Positions 42,809 to 54,800 of a DNA stretch of 64,000 bases are shown here, piece by piece. Both the position numbers and the translations under genes were made by a program. Position 1 is the stretch's first letter, and every line of letters starts with the position of its first letter. The DNA is from Imbricaverruca yamaguchii (Eukaryota > Arthropoda > Thecostraca > Neoverrucidae): positions 184,001-248,000 of the forward strand of contig JAOTOL010001368.1 of NCBI GenBank assembly GCA_034440575.1. Direction: 5' to 3'. The notes under the pieces are model-generated. The model was not told the DNA's origin, made no database searches, and saw only the letters and a list, made by a program, of their open reading frames with translations.

Positions 42809-45800
42809 ATGGCGCAAACATCCATCACGTGAGTAAACCACAATGTTGTTTTTAAAGATGCTTTGCAATTTATCTGTGTTGAATTTTCTCAAATATGAGA
42901 TGGATGTGTATTGTGCTAATGTAACATGCTGACATGGTGCTGTGGTTCTACCCTTAAATAGCCCAGTCAAGGAGTTGGGCCAATGGGCTTGCTGGGTTAT
43001 TATGATGAAGGTGCACAATCTGTCATGCTTTAGAATGTTCAGAGAATTGTCTTCTTTTCAGGTCATTTTTTGCTTTTGCTACCAAGAAACCTGCAGGTCC
43101 TGCAGGAAGTTCAGTGAAAACTCCTGAGAAGTAAGTCATGAACACCGAGTATATGCAAGACTATCGGGCGAAATGAACCTGACAGTCGACGCACCCCTAA
43201 ACGCCGGCAAGACTATGGGATGTTAGTTTTGGACCGCGCACGCTGAGCCTATGTCGGTTAGCCTGTTTTCCAGATGCCTGTCTGCGTACTTCATTCCTCG
43301 GACTGTCACTGCCATCTATCGTCGGAGCCATGCAGCCGGAGTTGTGCCGTCGCTCGCCAGATGTCTGACGGTGCGTCGTGTCTCGCTCAGGAAGTGCGAA
43401 AGCAATGGCAATGCCTCGGACGAACCCGACGGCGACTCGCCGGTGAAGCAGCAGCGAAAGCGGCGTCTGGTCATCGCCAGCGACTCCGAGGACGAAAGGT
43501 CGGCTGCGTCAGATGTGACGGCTCTCATCTAGTCGATAGTGCCGGCATTTTCTGTGCACTTCTGATTCTTTTCTACCTGAGTTGAAGGAACATGTATTAG
43601 TTTCATATGCGCCTTTATGGTGTCGTAGGCGCTTTACGAAACAAGTCACTGTGTTGTTCTTCACATATGTGATGTTGAGAATTATGCAGAATTTCTCCAA
43701 CTACATGTATTATTAACATTGCAATGTCTGTGTCTTGCAGTCAATCTCCACAGAGCACGCCATCCACGTCTCTTTCTCCAGAGCCCGCCAAATCTGCTCC
43801 ACCGCGAGCGGCCGTCACGTCGCCCGCTCAGAAAGCAACTCTGAGAAAGACTGGTGTGTAGTGGCAAAGCAAAGGGGACGAGTAGTCCAGGGGTAAAGTT
43901 GCCCATCTCACAATCAAAAGATTGTGGGTTCGGGTCTCACCTGTCGGAGTGGGTGATTGGCGACGCTACATGACTCAACGGTCGATGTGTCGTAAAACCA
44001 ATAACCATAGTGGCAAAGCAAGCTGTATCCAATGGAAAATATTGCATAGATGATGACGAAGGAAGCTGCAGAATCGTATCCAACCTCTTTTTTAGGAGCA
44101 TGGCTTATTGTTCTGGATAGATGAGTGTGCCGTAGCAACTAAAAGACTTGTGCTTAGTATATTTTGTTCTTTAATTATTAAATTCATTGATAATTTCTAT
44201 GAAGATTTATGTTGTGGAACCAATGTGTTCTGTGGCTTCTGGTTGTTGCTGGACACAGCTTATGGGAGTGGAGCTAAAACGTCGGTTTCATTGCTGTTAT
44301 TTAGCTGGTAATCACTCCTATGTTGCAAATGCAAATGATCTGTGTAGAACTCGGATCACGAAACCAAACTAAACAACCGGTGATATGATCGTAGACTTAC
44401 ACACACATTTAAGGTAATAATACGCATTATTCTTGTTACCTCGTGTGCTTCCTGCTTTCATTCTTGTGGTGCTCCTTGCTTTTGTCCAATACTTGCAGAA
44501 CAGATGTATCTAAAGTTGTTCATATGCACCTCTCAGTTCTACTGCGTGTGTGAAGTTCATTCCAGCCTCCCATTCACAGCCCGAAAAACTGCTGGCGGGC
44601 TGAAGTCCACCGAATCCAAGCAGAAGCGACTTCTGGAGCAGAGGAAGTCGGCCAGCCCGGAGGTCAAATCCGAATCGAACAGTGTCAAGACTGAAGACGC
44701 CGACGATGAGTTGGCCGGGGACAGATCTCCCGGTCCGACGTCCGAGACGGACCGCCAGCAGCGGGGGGACCCCACACAGTCGAATTCCAAGCCGAGTTCG
44801 CAGGCTGACAAGTCTGCGCCGCGGTCGAAGCCAAAAACGAACGGCAAGGCGGTTCACAAGAGCAAGTCGCCGACAGCGAAGGCGACCAAGTCCGCGACGC
44901 CTCGCGGGCGGAAGAGCAAGGGCGCTGGAGCGGGCGGCGACAAGAAGAAGAGCGAGGGAGACGAAGCCGGGCGGAAGAGGAAGAGTGAGGACGAGGAGGG
45001 CGGCAGTACCAAGAGGGAGCGTCCGTCCGCGGCTGACGGAGGGAGCCCCTCTGAGGATGCGGACGAGTCGCGGGCGCTCGGTCGGCAGCGGAAGGCCGGT
45101 GGAGAGGAGGGTGCAAACCACGAGAGCGGTGGCAGTGACGATGCACGTGAAGAGAAAGGGGAAGACGTGGCAGAACAGGTGACGCGGGAGGAGAAAGGAA
45201 GCGGTGAGTACGACGTGACAGGGCCGGTGGGTTCTGAGCCAGATGATATCGTGAAAATGTACGCAGGAAATAAGATAATCGGGAGCTGCATGTGCCTTCA
45301 AATTCCCTGGGAAGGGAAACATGGGCTGAGGACCACGCACCATCGAATATCCGGGTTGTACTTGGTACCTAGCTGATAGCAATGTTTCACTTGTACCTCC
45401 AAATATCATGCAAAATTGCTCAATTCCATTTTTCTATCTGGTGTGCTCAGGATACCGCTGGACCAATTATCCAGGAAACAAGAATTGCGATGCTAAATAA
45501 CTTGCTCAGTCGACGCGCCCTTAAGCCCAAATAATCAAAAAATAACTTGCTACTGCCATTGATTTGAATGTGCACTAGATGTGATCAGTTATGATCAAAG
45601 GACATTCACTTCTGGTTCCGAAAAGGGAGCAGCAATTCCCGGCCCCTTCAGTGTTCTGTCGCCCGCGTCACGTTTGCCATTTGCGTCTTGAGAGAGCGAT
45701 GTTCAGTCTTTTGTTTCCCTGTGTACCGTATGCTCGGTCTGACCTGATCAAAAACGCAAGAGTCCGAGATGCCAATTCTGGGCGGAAATTACTGGTCTCT

Positions 45801-48800
45801 CCACGCCCTGACATGTTTTTCGATCGGCATTAACCCTTTGTGATATTATTTGCATTAATCCCTTCCATTTTGCTGTTGAAGTATCTCGATGCTGCGTGCT
45901 CACAGTGTTTCGTTCCGTTCACCATGCTTGGCGGATTCCTGTTGCAGGCGCGAGTAGCCCCAAGGCCTCGACCGGTATTTTCGGGCTAAAAAATAACCGA
46001 GAGTCGCACGGACCCGGGAAGGTCGACTGCAACGAGTACGACCCGCTCAAGAAGAACTACCACCCTGTCGACGATGCGGTGTGGAAGGAGGGCGATAAGT
46101 GAGTTGGTCCGCCTCGGGGGCACGCGTGGGGCGCCGCGTCACGGCCACGTTATGGCTGCGTCACGGCCACGTCATGGCTGGGCCACAGCCACCTCATGAC
46201 TTCGTCATGGCCACGTCATTCTGACGTTACGGCCACGTCATTCTGACGTCATGACTTCGTCACGGCCACGGCATGGCTGTGTCACGGTTACGTCATGGCT
46301 GCTTCACGGTCACGTCATGCTCACGTCGTGGCTGCCGTTCACAGCACAGGTGTGGATCAACGTTTGGTTGTTAGCGCCCCAGCAATTATGCACAGTGTCC
46401 TCGCGGAAGCACTGTATCCGGACGTCGCCCGAATGCTGATTTCTTCGTGACAAATTTGTGCACGAGGTCAACTTTTTTGGGAATGGTAATGGTAATCAGT
46501 GTTTCACTCTGAGGTGTGAGGTTCACCGCAGGATGCCTGGCTCTGATTCAGAGTTGATCCTTCTCTATAGCTGATTCTGTTTATTTGTTTATTGGGTGCT
46601 TCACGACACACTTTATGCACATTCACGGCTAATGGCGCCGCCCACACTGTTTCGACGGTGGGCCGCGGGATTGGGAGATGTCCCGAGCGGCGCGAGTGTC
46701 GAGCCCGGGACCTTTGGTGCCCAGAGCCCAACACCTTAACCACTCGAACATCCCAGCCACTTCCCCAGCTATCCCCGCCCCTCCACAGCTCTGACTCAGG
46801 CCGATGACGTCACCGCTCACCTGCAGGGTGCCGTACCTGGCACTGGCGCGCACGTTCGAGCTGGTGGAGGTAACGAGCGCACGGCTCAAGATGATCGACA
46901 TCCTGGCCAACTACCTGAGGTCGGTGGTGGCGCTGAGTCCGCACGACCTGCTGCCCTCTGTCTACCTCTGCCTCAACCAGCTGGCGCCCGCCTACCACGG
47001 TCAGTCCGGTGCTGCTGTCGCCGCCGGCCGCGGCTGGCTTTCCATCGACGTGTTGGAGCCTGCATGTGTTGTCTAGATATTGTAGTTTGCTCACCGTAAG
47101 TCCACGATAACCATTAGTCTGCTTGCCTTTGATTTACACATTTGGGGAGTTCACTTGTTTTTTGTTTTTTTTTTTTGGTGCACGCGTACACAGGCCGCAG
47201 TATAGGTGCTGTAAAAAAATTATTTGGAAGTGTTCGAAATGAGTCGGTTATTTGCTTGCTGTCATTATTAATAGCTAAGTGTGGTGACGGAGCTCATCCA
47301 ATGTGTTGGGCCGTCTGGATAGTGAATAGTTTTGGGCACGAGGCGAGGTCGTGTCGTCTTGGGCGCCACCGGACCGGAGGACCCGTTTGTAGTTCGAGCG
47401 TGTCTGTCTCCCTGCGCCTGACCGTGACGCAGCCCCAGCTGACGTCTCCCCATTCTGCCTCTGACCTGCATCCACTCCCCCTGATCCGCCCCTGACACCG
47501 CCTCTGACCCTCAGGCCTGGAGCTCCACTCCCCTTGACCCGTCCCTGACGCCGCCTCTGACCGTCAGGCCTGGAGCTGGGTATCGGCGACGGCGCCATCA
47601 CGCGCGCCATCGCCTCCGCCACCGGCCGCACGGTGGACAAAATCCGCGCCGACGTGGCCGAACGCGGCGACCTTGGCCTGGTGGCCGAGAGCAGCCGGAG
47701 CCGCCAGCGGGTCATGTTCCAGCCGGCCCCGCTCACCGTGGCCGGCGTGTTCCGCACACTCACCGACATCGCGCAGATGACCGGCCAGGCGGTGAGATGG
47801 CGCTGCGGTCGTGGCTGGGCGTACAGGTGGCGCCACAGTTGTAGCGCTAAGGTGGTAAAATAATTGACCATGTGGCCTGGAAATTCATAGTTAATGGAAT
47901 TGTGCTATTTCATCCTTGTCTCAGGTTTTTACCATTTTGCTACATGTGTGGGCAGTCATTATACACACTACTGCTAAAAATGTAAAATGCATGCGACTGA
48001 AGTGAAAGGCATTCCGCTTTTTTAATCCTTAAGTGGCGATCCTTTATTTTCTTCCAGGCTTTCACTATTCCCAAGCAATTTCTTTCTTCATCCACACAGT
48101 TAATGGTGAGGTAATTTTATGACACCGTGTGATGGTCGCAGTGTATAGGTGGTGCCTCAGTGGTGGTAATAGTGTCGAGGTGGCGCTGCTGTCATGGTCG
48201 CAGTGTATAGGTGGTGCCACAGTGGTGGTCGTAGTGTCGAGGTGGCGCTGCTGTCGTAGTCTGTGTAGAGGCAGTGCTACAGTTGTGGGAAGGTGGCGCT
48301 GCTGTCGTGGTCGGTGTAGAGGCAGTGCTACAGTTTTGGGAAGGTGGCGCTGCTGTCGTAGTATGTAGAGGCAGTGCTACAGTTGTGGGAAGGTGGCGCT
48401 GCTGTCGTAGTCTGTGTAGAGGCAGTGGTACAGTTGTGGGAAGGTGGCGCAAAAGTCTGGGTGCCGTGGCTGGGTCATAGATGGGGCTACATTCGCCGTC
48501 CGGTCTGGTCTAGGCTTGGTTAAAGGAGCTGTTACAATTTTGGTCTGGGCTAAGTTCAGAGAGGTGCTATAGTTTCTGTCAGGGCTGAGTTAGCAGTGCA
48601 GTTGGCTTCTTTGTATATTGGGTGGTTTTCGACGCGCCTTATGCATGATCGCGGCTAATGACGCTGTCCACACTTTCGCCGGTGGGCAGAGGGATTGGGA
48701 AATGTCCAGCGTGATGTGAGTGTTGAACCCGGAACCGTTAATGCCCAGGGGTCTACACACCGACAACATGGCAATCCACGTCCCAGTAGTGCAGTTGGCG

Positions 48801-51800
48801 TGCGTGGTTTAGAGGTGATGCTGCAGCTGTGGTCAAAGCCAGAAAGCCATCCTTTAGGCACAAGGTTATTCAGTTCAACTATTTATAAGTCATGATTATG
48901 CTGAGCACTTAAGCTGTGTAAAAATGTCCACAGGGGTTGGTTCCTACTGCCATAATTTAAGGGCCATACTATGCTATTCAGGGAGCATTGTTCCATGTCA
49001 ATATTTCTGATGTTCTAGGAGCTCGGAGCCCTTCATTGTGAGTTATCATTTAGGGCCACTCCAGGTGAAACATTGCATACTGAAGCTCATCAGAATCGTC
49101 CGCCATGTTCATTGACGAATATTAACGATACATTGGTAAATTGTGGGTCTGGAAAATCTTGTGAATGCGACCGGGAATGGGCAGGTTTATGGATGAGTAA
49201 AGAAACCTTGATAGTTAGGAAACAGCGCTGGGGCATTGAGAATTCCGAACGTATTAGCGAAATGGCGGCGTTTTATCCGCTGATCATTAAACAGTGTTCT
49301 TGAATTTGCTTATCGTAGAGTGGATGGTAGCGGGCAAAGACGTCAAAGCCGTTGCTGACGTCAAAACAATTTGGCAATATGATTGGAAAATGTGCGTAAA
49401 ATATTATATTCACGGATGAACAGCACATCTTGCAAAGTTGTGGTGGCACGTATGCCAGGAAACAAGTGTGATGAAAAAGTACCTTCACTTGTACATTTGT
49501 AATAGTACACTCGCGTGAACCGTGAAGTTTAATGGAAATTGATTCAGCATGTCAAAGCTGCTGTCTGTGTCTGTGTGTGGTCAAAGCAAATTCCTGGTGC
49601 CAGTCGTTCTACGCATTAATTTAGGAATTATGCGACATGGTGATGGGGACCGGACACACAGATGCTAACGCCCAAGTGTCCTCACCGGCATGATGTTATG
49701 TAGGTGATGAGTCCCTGACAGACACATTCTAACGTAGAAGTGTCATCACCAACATGATGTTTCGCAGGTGATGACCAAGAAGGTTGGGAAGATGCAGGCC
49801 CTGATGGTGGCGTGTCGCCACTCGGAGACCCGGTTTATAGTCCGCTCCCTGAGCGGGAAACTTCGCATCGGTCTGGCCGAGCAGTCGGTCCTCCAGGTAA
49901 CCATGGCAAAAACTCACCATGGCAACGACTGGCGAAAACGTGTGGCGGATGTGATCGACGCGGATGGCTGTATCATATTTTAACTAAGCTTGTTAGAAGA
50001 GCAGAGGATGCAGTGGGCTGGAGAATAACACTCAAAGCACGTGCTACTTTGCATTCTGACAGTCGGTGGGAAAATATTCCATGGACGTTTGCAGTTGTAT
50101 TATAAATAGTATTATTATGCATAAGGCTTCAGGTTCAATGCCGTTCACTTGTTCAGTGAACAACTCAGTATCCCAGCCAACTGTATGTTCTGCACCCATG
50201 TTCTAGCTTTTGACCAAATGTGGTGGGTCCAGGAAACAAACCGCACTGCTCGGGACCAGCCACGAATATGTCGCGGCACATTTGTCAAAAATTGATATAA
50301 TTTAAGCTGATACACAATAGCTGGCGTTTATGGCTGATGCGAAGTCCGGTGGTTGATCTGATCCCTGTGGCTGATTAGTGTTGGATGCTGCGTGATTCAC
50401 ATGGTGTGTTGTGTTGACCTGTGTCGTGATGCTCCGTGCCATGATTTGATACTGTGTGCCGTGATGTGATTGTGTTGTGTTGTGATGCTATGTGCTGTGA
50501 TGTGATTATCTATGTTGTGCTGTGATACTATGTGCTGTGATGTGATTATCTGTGTTGTGCTGTGATACTATGTGCCATGATGTGATAATCTGTGTTGTGC
50601 TGTGATACCACGTGCCGTCATCTGATTATCTGTGTTGTGCTATGATACTATGTGCCGTGATGTGATTGTCTGTGTTGTGCTGTGATACTATGTGCCGTGA
50701 TGTGATTGTCTGTGTTGTGCTGTGATACCACGTGCCGTCATCTGATTATCTGTGTTGTGCTGTGATACTATGTGCCGTGATGTGATTGTCTGTGTTGTGC
50801 TGTGATACTATGTGCCGTGATGTGATTGTCTGTGTTGTGCTATCATGCTATGTGCCGTGACGTGATATTATGTGCCGTGATGTGACGATCCGTGATGCGA
50901 TGTGCTGATCCTTCATCTGATATAATACTCCATGATCTGATGTCATACTCTGTCATGCTGTAATGTGATGTGTTATTCCTTGTGACGTGATATTCCGTGT
51001 TACCATGTGATATCCCATGACGTGACATAATGTGTCATGTTGTAATATAATATTGTATGCCATGGTGTGATATGTCGTGATATGTTGTAATATTCCGTGA
51101 TATGTGATGTTCCGTGATATGTGATATTTCGTGATGTGACGTCATGCTGTGTCATTCTGTGATGTAATAATATATTAATATTAAGCGCTATTATGTAATA
51201 TTCCGTGAAGAGATGTTCTATGTGCCATGACGAGATCTGATGTGATATCCCACGACGTGATATCGTGCTCTGTGTCATGTTGTGATGCGATGTGATATTC
51301 TATGCCAGCATATGACATGCGATGGTGCGCCTGGTGTCGCTAGCCGCGGCGGCGAGGGAGGCAGAGTTGCACGTGCCTCCCAAACACGACTGAAAGCTCC
51401 CCGTTGTTTGATGAAACAGCCCAAAGCTCTCTGGACTCTACAGCTTCTGACATGAACAACAGGAAAACAAATTTTAGGGGAAAAATTTTAGTTTGAGGGA
51501 ATTTTTCCTCCAAATAGACGCCAGAGTATACATCCAACTCTTCATTTTATGTCAGTTATGGGCGGAAAATGACCCTAGATGTCGACGCGCCCTTAAACTC
51601 CAATCCACCACCACCACCACCACTCTTCATTTTATGCATGTATTTCCAGCAAGCTTAACAATTTATGACTACCCCATCTTGTTTCGTTTTTTTTTAAATG
51701 TAACCTTTGGCGATGGCATATCGGCTTCAAAATTGCGGCGACCGACCGGAATCCGGTCAACACGGAGACCATTGTGTCACTGTTGCAGTCGTGTTATCGC

Positions 51801-54800
51801 ACGAGCCATGCTTTTCAGTTAATGAGCTGTGTGATGTCGGGAATCCCGGGAAATAAGAGTCGTTACTGACCAGACCACGTTAATTCCGACCGAAGTGGTA
51901 CAACAGCGGCATGCTTGGTGTAGACTGGTGTTGTCTGGCCCGTGTCCTGTGTTATTCGAAATGGTCCAACAGTAGCATGTTTGGTGTACACTGGTCTTCT
52001 TTCCCTTGGCACCTTTCGACTGTACACTTGTCTTTCTTCCCTTGGTAGCATTGGCCTGTGTCTTTGTTCACACTACGGTAATGTTGGCAGAATTATCTAC
52101 ACTGTCCTGCCCCGATCTACCCTGGATATTTCGTCTCACCGGGTCTCTGATCCCCAAACCTGAAACATTAAGCTTTAGCATGCCCTGTTTCACACGTTAC
52201 GTCATAGGCGGACTCTTTCTCTGTGCGTATGAAGTTCCTCGTTTTAATACTATGACAATATGCATATATTTTGGGGTGGTAGCCTTGTACGGTTCTGCCC
52301 CAGAACTAAGTCGTCTTACATGGCCATGGTTTCGTCTGAACGTGGATGGATGGGTGCCAGAATGCGGGAGCTGAGCGTAGAATAAGCGGGTGCTTGCGAA
52401 CTTTGACATTGAGGTCGATGCAAGGGAGGCGACCCGAAAGCTCGTAGTGCAGGTTGAAAAAATCCTGATGTATACAACAAGCACCTGATCACACTTTCAA
52501 GTGGCACGCTGCGATAAATATTTCCCGAGACGCTATCAGAATTGTTGTTTTTGTCCAACATATCAGCAGTCCTCACCTTGGCAACGGCCCCCAAGTCAGG
52601 GGCTGTGCCTTGCCGCGATGATATTCTGTGCCGCATCGCCCCGCGATTTGATATTCCGTGCTGTGTTGTGTGTGGTATTGCGTTGTGATGTGATATGTGA
52701 TGTGATAGTATGTACCGTGCTGTGGTGTGATATGTGTCATGCTGTGCTGTGACGTGATAATATACGCCATGGTGTGATGTAATAGTATGTACTGTGTCTC
52801 TCTGTTGTGCGATGTTTATGTGCCGTGCCTCGCTGTAGTGTGATGTTTATGTGCCGTGCCTCGCTGTAGTGTGATGTTTATGTGCCGTGCCTCGCTGTAG
52901 TGTGATGTTTATGTACCGCGCCTCGCTGTAGTGTGATGTTTATGTGCCGTGCCTCGCTGTAGTGTGATGTAATATGAGCCGTCCCGCGAAAATGTTAGCA
53001 TACGACCTTCCTGAATTCTTTATGCCGTCCAGAACGTTGCTTTTTCCGGGAAATGAGCTTTCTCTTTTTCTCGCCGAAGGACTTAACGATGTGGTTGGAC
53101 AGCGAACCAATGCAAATGATATAATTCCGGTATTTCGACATTCAAAGAATTCGCGATTCCGGCAATCATTTGTCGTCACCGATGCCAACCTGGTCAAATT
53201 CTCGTTTTTCAAAAGGCCTTTGTTCGGTTGCCAACAAGTGTCCACAAATGAATGCCTGTTGCAGTGCTGTATAACTGTGGGAGTAAGGTGTATGTGGACC
53301 TGAATTGTTCAGTTCTCCGATACTGTATTCCCAATAAGGTTCCTGAAAAGACGCACATGAACACGAAGCATATAATAAAATTAAAGGCTTTAAACAAAAA
53401 TTTGCGTCATGCACACGATAGTTGGAAAATATACATATATAGATCCAGGAAATCATAGTCCAGGAAATTGAACGTCAAGTGATCTGACGTGCCATGACGT
53501 GCCGTTACGTGCCGTTACGTGCCGTTACGTGACATGACGTGCCGTGCCGTGCCGTGACGTGCCATGACGTGATGTGACGTGCCGTTACGTGTCATGACGT
53601 GACGTGGCGTGACATGCCGTGACGTGCCGTGCCATGACGTGCCGTTACGTGACGTGGCGTGACATGCCGTGATATGACATGCCGTGCCGTGACGCACCTC
53701 GTCGACAGGCGCTGGCGCAGGCGTGTGTGCAGACGCCGCCGGAGCAGCCGCGGCCGGCGCGGCAGCTGGACGCCACGCGCGGCCTGTCCGCCGACAAGGC
53801 CAAGGCGCGCCTGGACCGCGCCGCGCTCACGCTCAAGACTACCTACTGCGAGTGTCCCTGCTACGACGAGATCGTGCCGGCGCTGCTGCGGCACGGCGTC
53901 GACGCGCTGCCCGACCACTGCCGCATCCGCACCGGCGTGCCGCTCAAGCCGATGCTGGCGCACCCGACCAAGGGCGTGTCCGAGGTGCTGGCCAGGTTCG
54001 AGGGCACCGCCTTCACCTGCGAGTACAAGTACGACGGCGAGCGCGCGCAGATCCACCTGCTCGACGACGGCTCGGTGCGCGTCTACAGCCGCAACCAGGA
54101 GGACAACACCAGCAAGTATCCGGACATTGTCGCGCGCTTCCGCGAGTGTCTGACGGACAGTGTGAGCTCGTGCATCGTGGACTCGGAGGCGGTGGCGTGG
54201 GACGTGCAGCGGCAGCAGATACTACCGTTCCAGGTGCTGAGCACGCGCAAGCGGAAGGACGCGGCCGAGGCCGACATCAAGGTGCAGGTGTGCGTGTTCG
54301 CGTTCGACCTGCTCATGCTGAACGGCGAGTCGCTGGTGACGAAGCCGTTCCGAGCGCGTCGCGAACAGCTGCGCGCCAACTTCGCCGAGGTCGACGGCCA
54401 GTTCGCGTTCGCGCGCAGCAACGACGGCACGGACGTGGAGGAGATCGCCGAGTTCCTCGACGAGAGCGTGCGCGGCAACTGCGAGGGCCTCATGGTGAAG
54501 ACGCTCGACCGCGACGCCACCTACGAGATCGCCAAGCGCTCGCGCAACTGGCTGAAGCTGAAGAAGGACTACCTGGACGGCGTGGGCGACACCATCGACG
54601 TGGTGGTGATCGGCGGCTTCCTCGGCAAGGGCAAGCGCTCCGGCAAGTACGGCGGCTTCCTGCTCGCCTGCTACGACCCCGACAACGAGGAGTTCCAGAG
54701 CATCTGCAAGATCGGCACCGGCTTCTCCGACGACGACCTGGAGCGTCACTCGACGCTGCTGGCGCAGCACAAGATCGACTCGGCCAAGTCCTACTACCGC

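Noticed and set aside
44510..45409. 299-codon minus-strand frame opposite LIG1 exon 5
   Set aside because: Low-complexity Leu/Arg/Pro sequence mirroring the Lys/Glu/Ser linker of the ligase.
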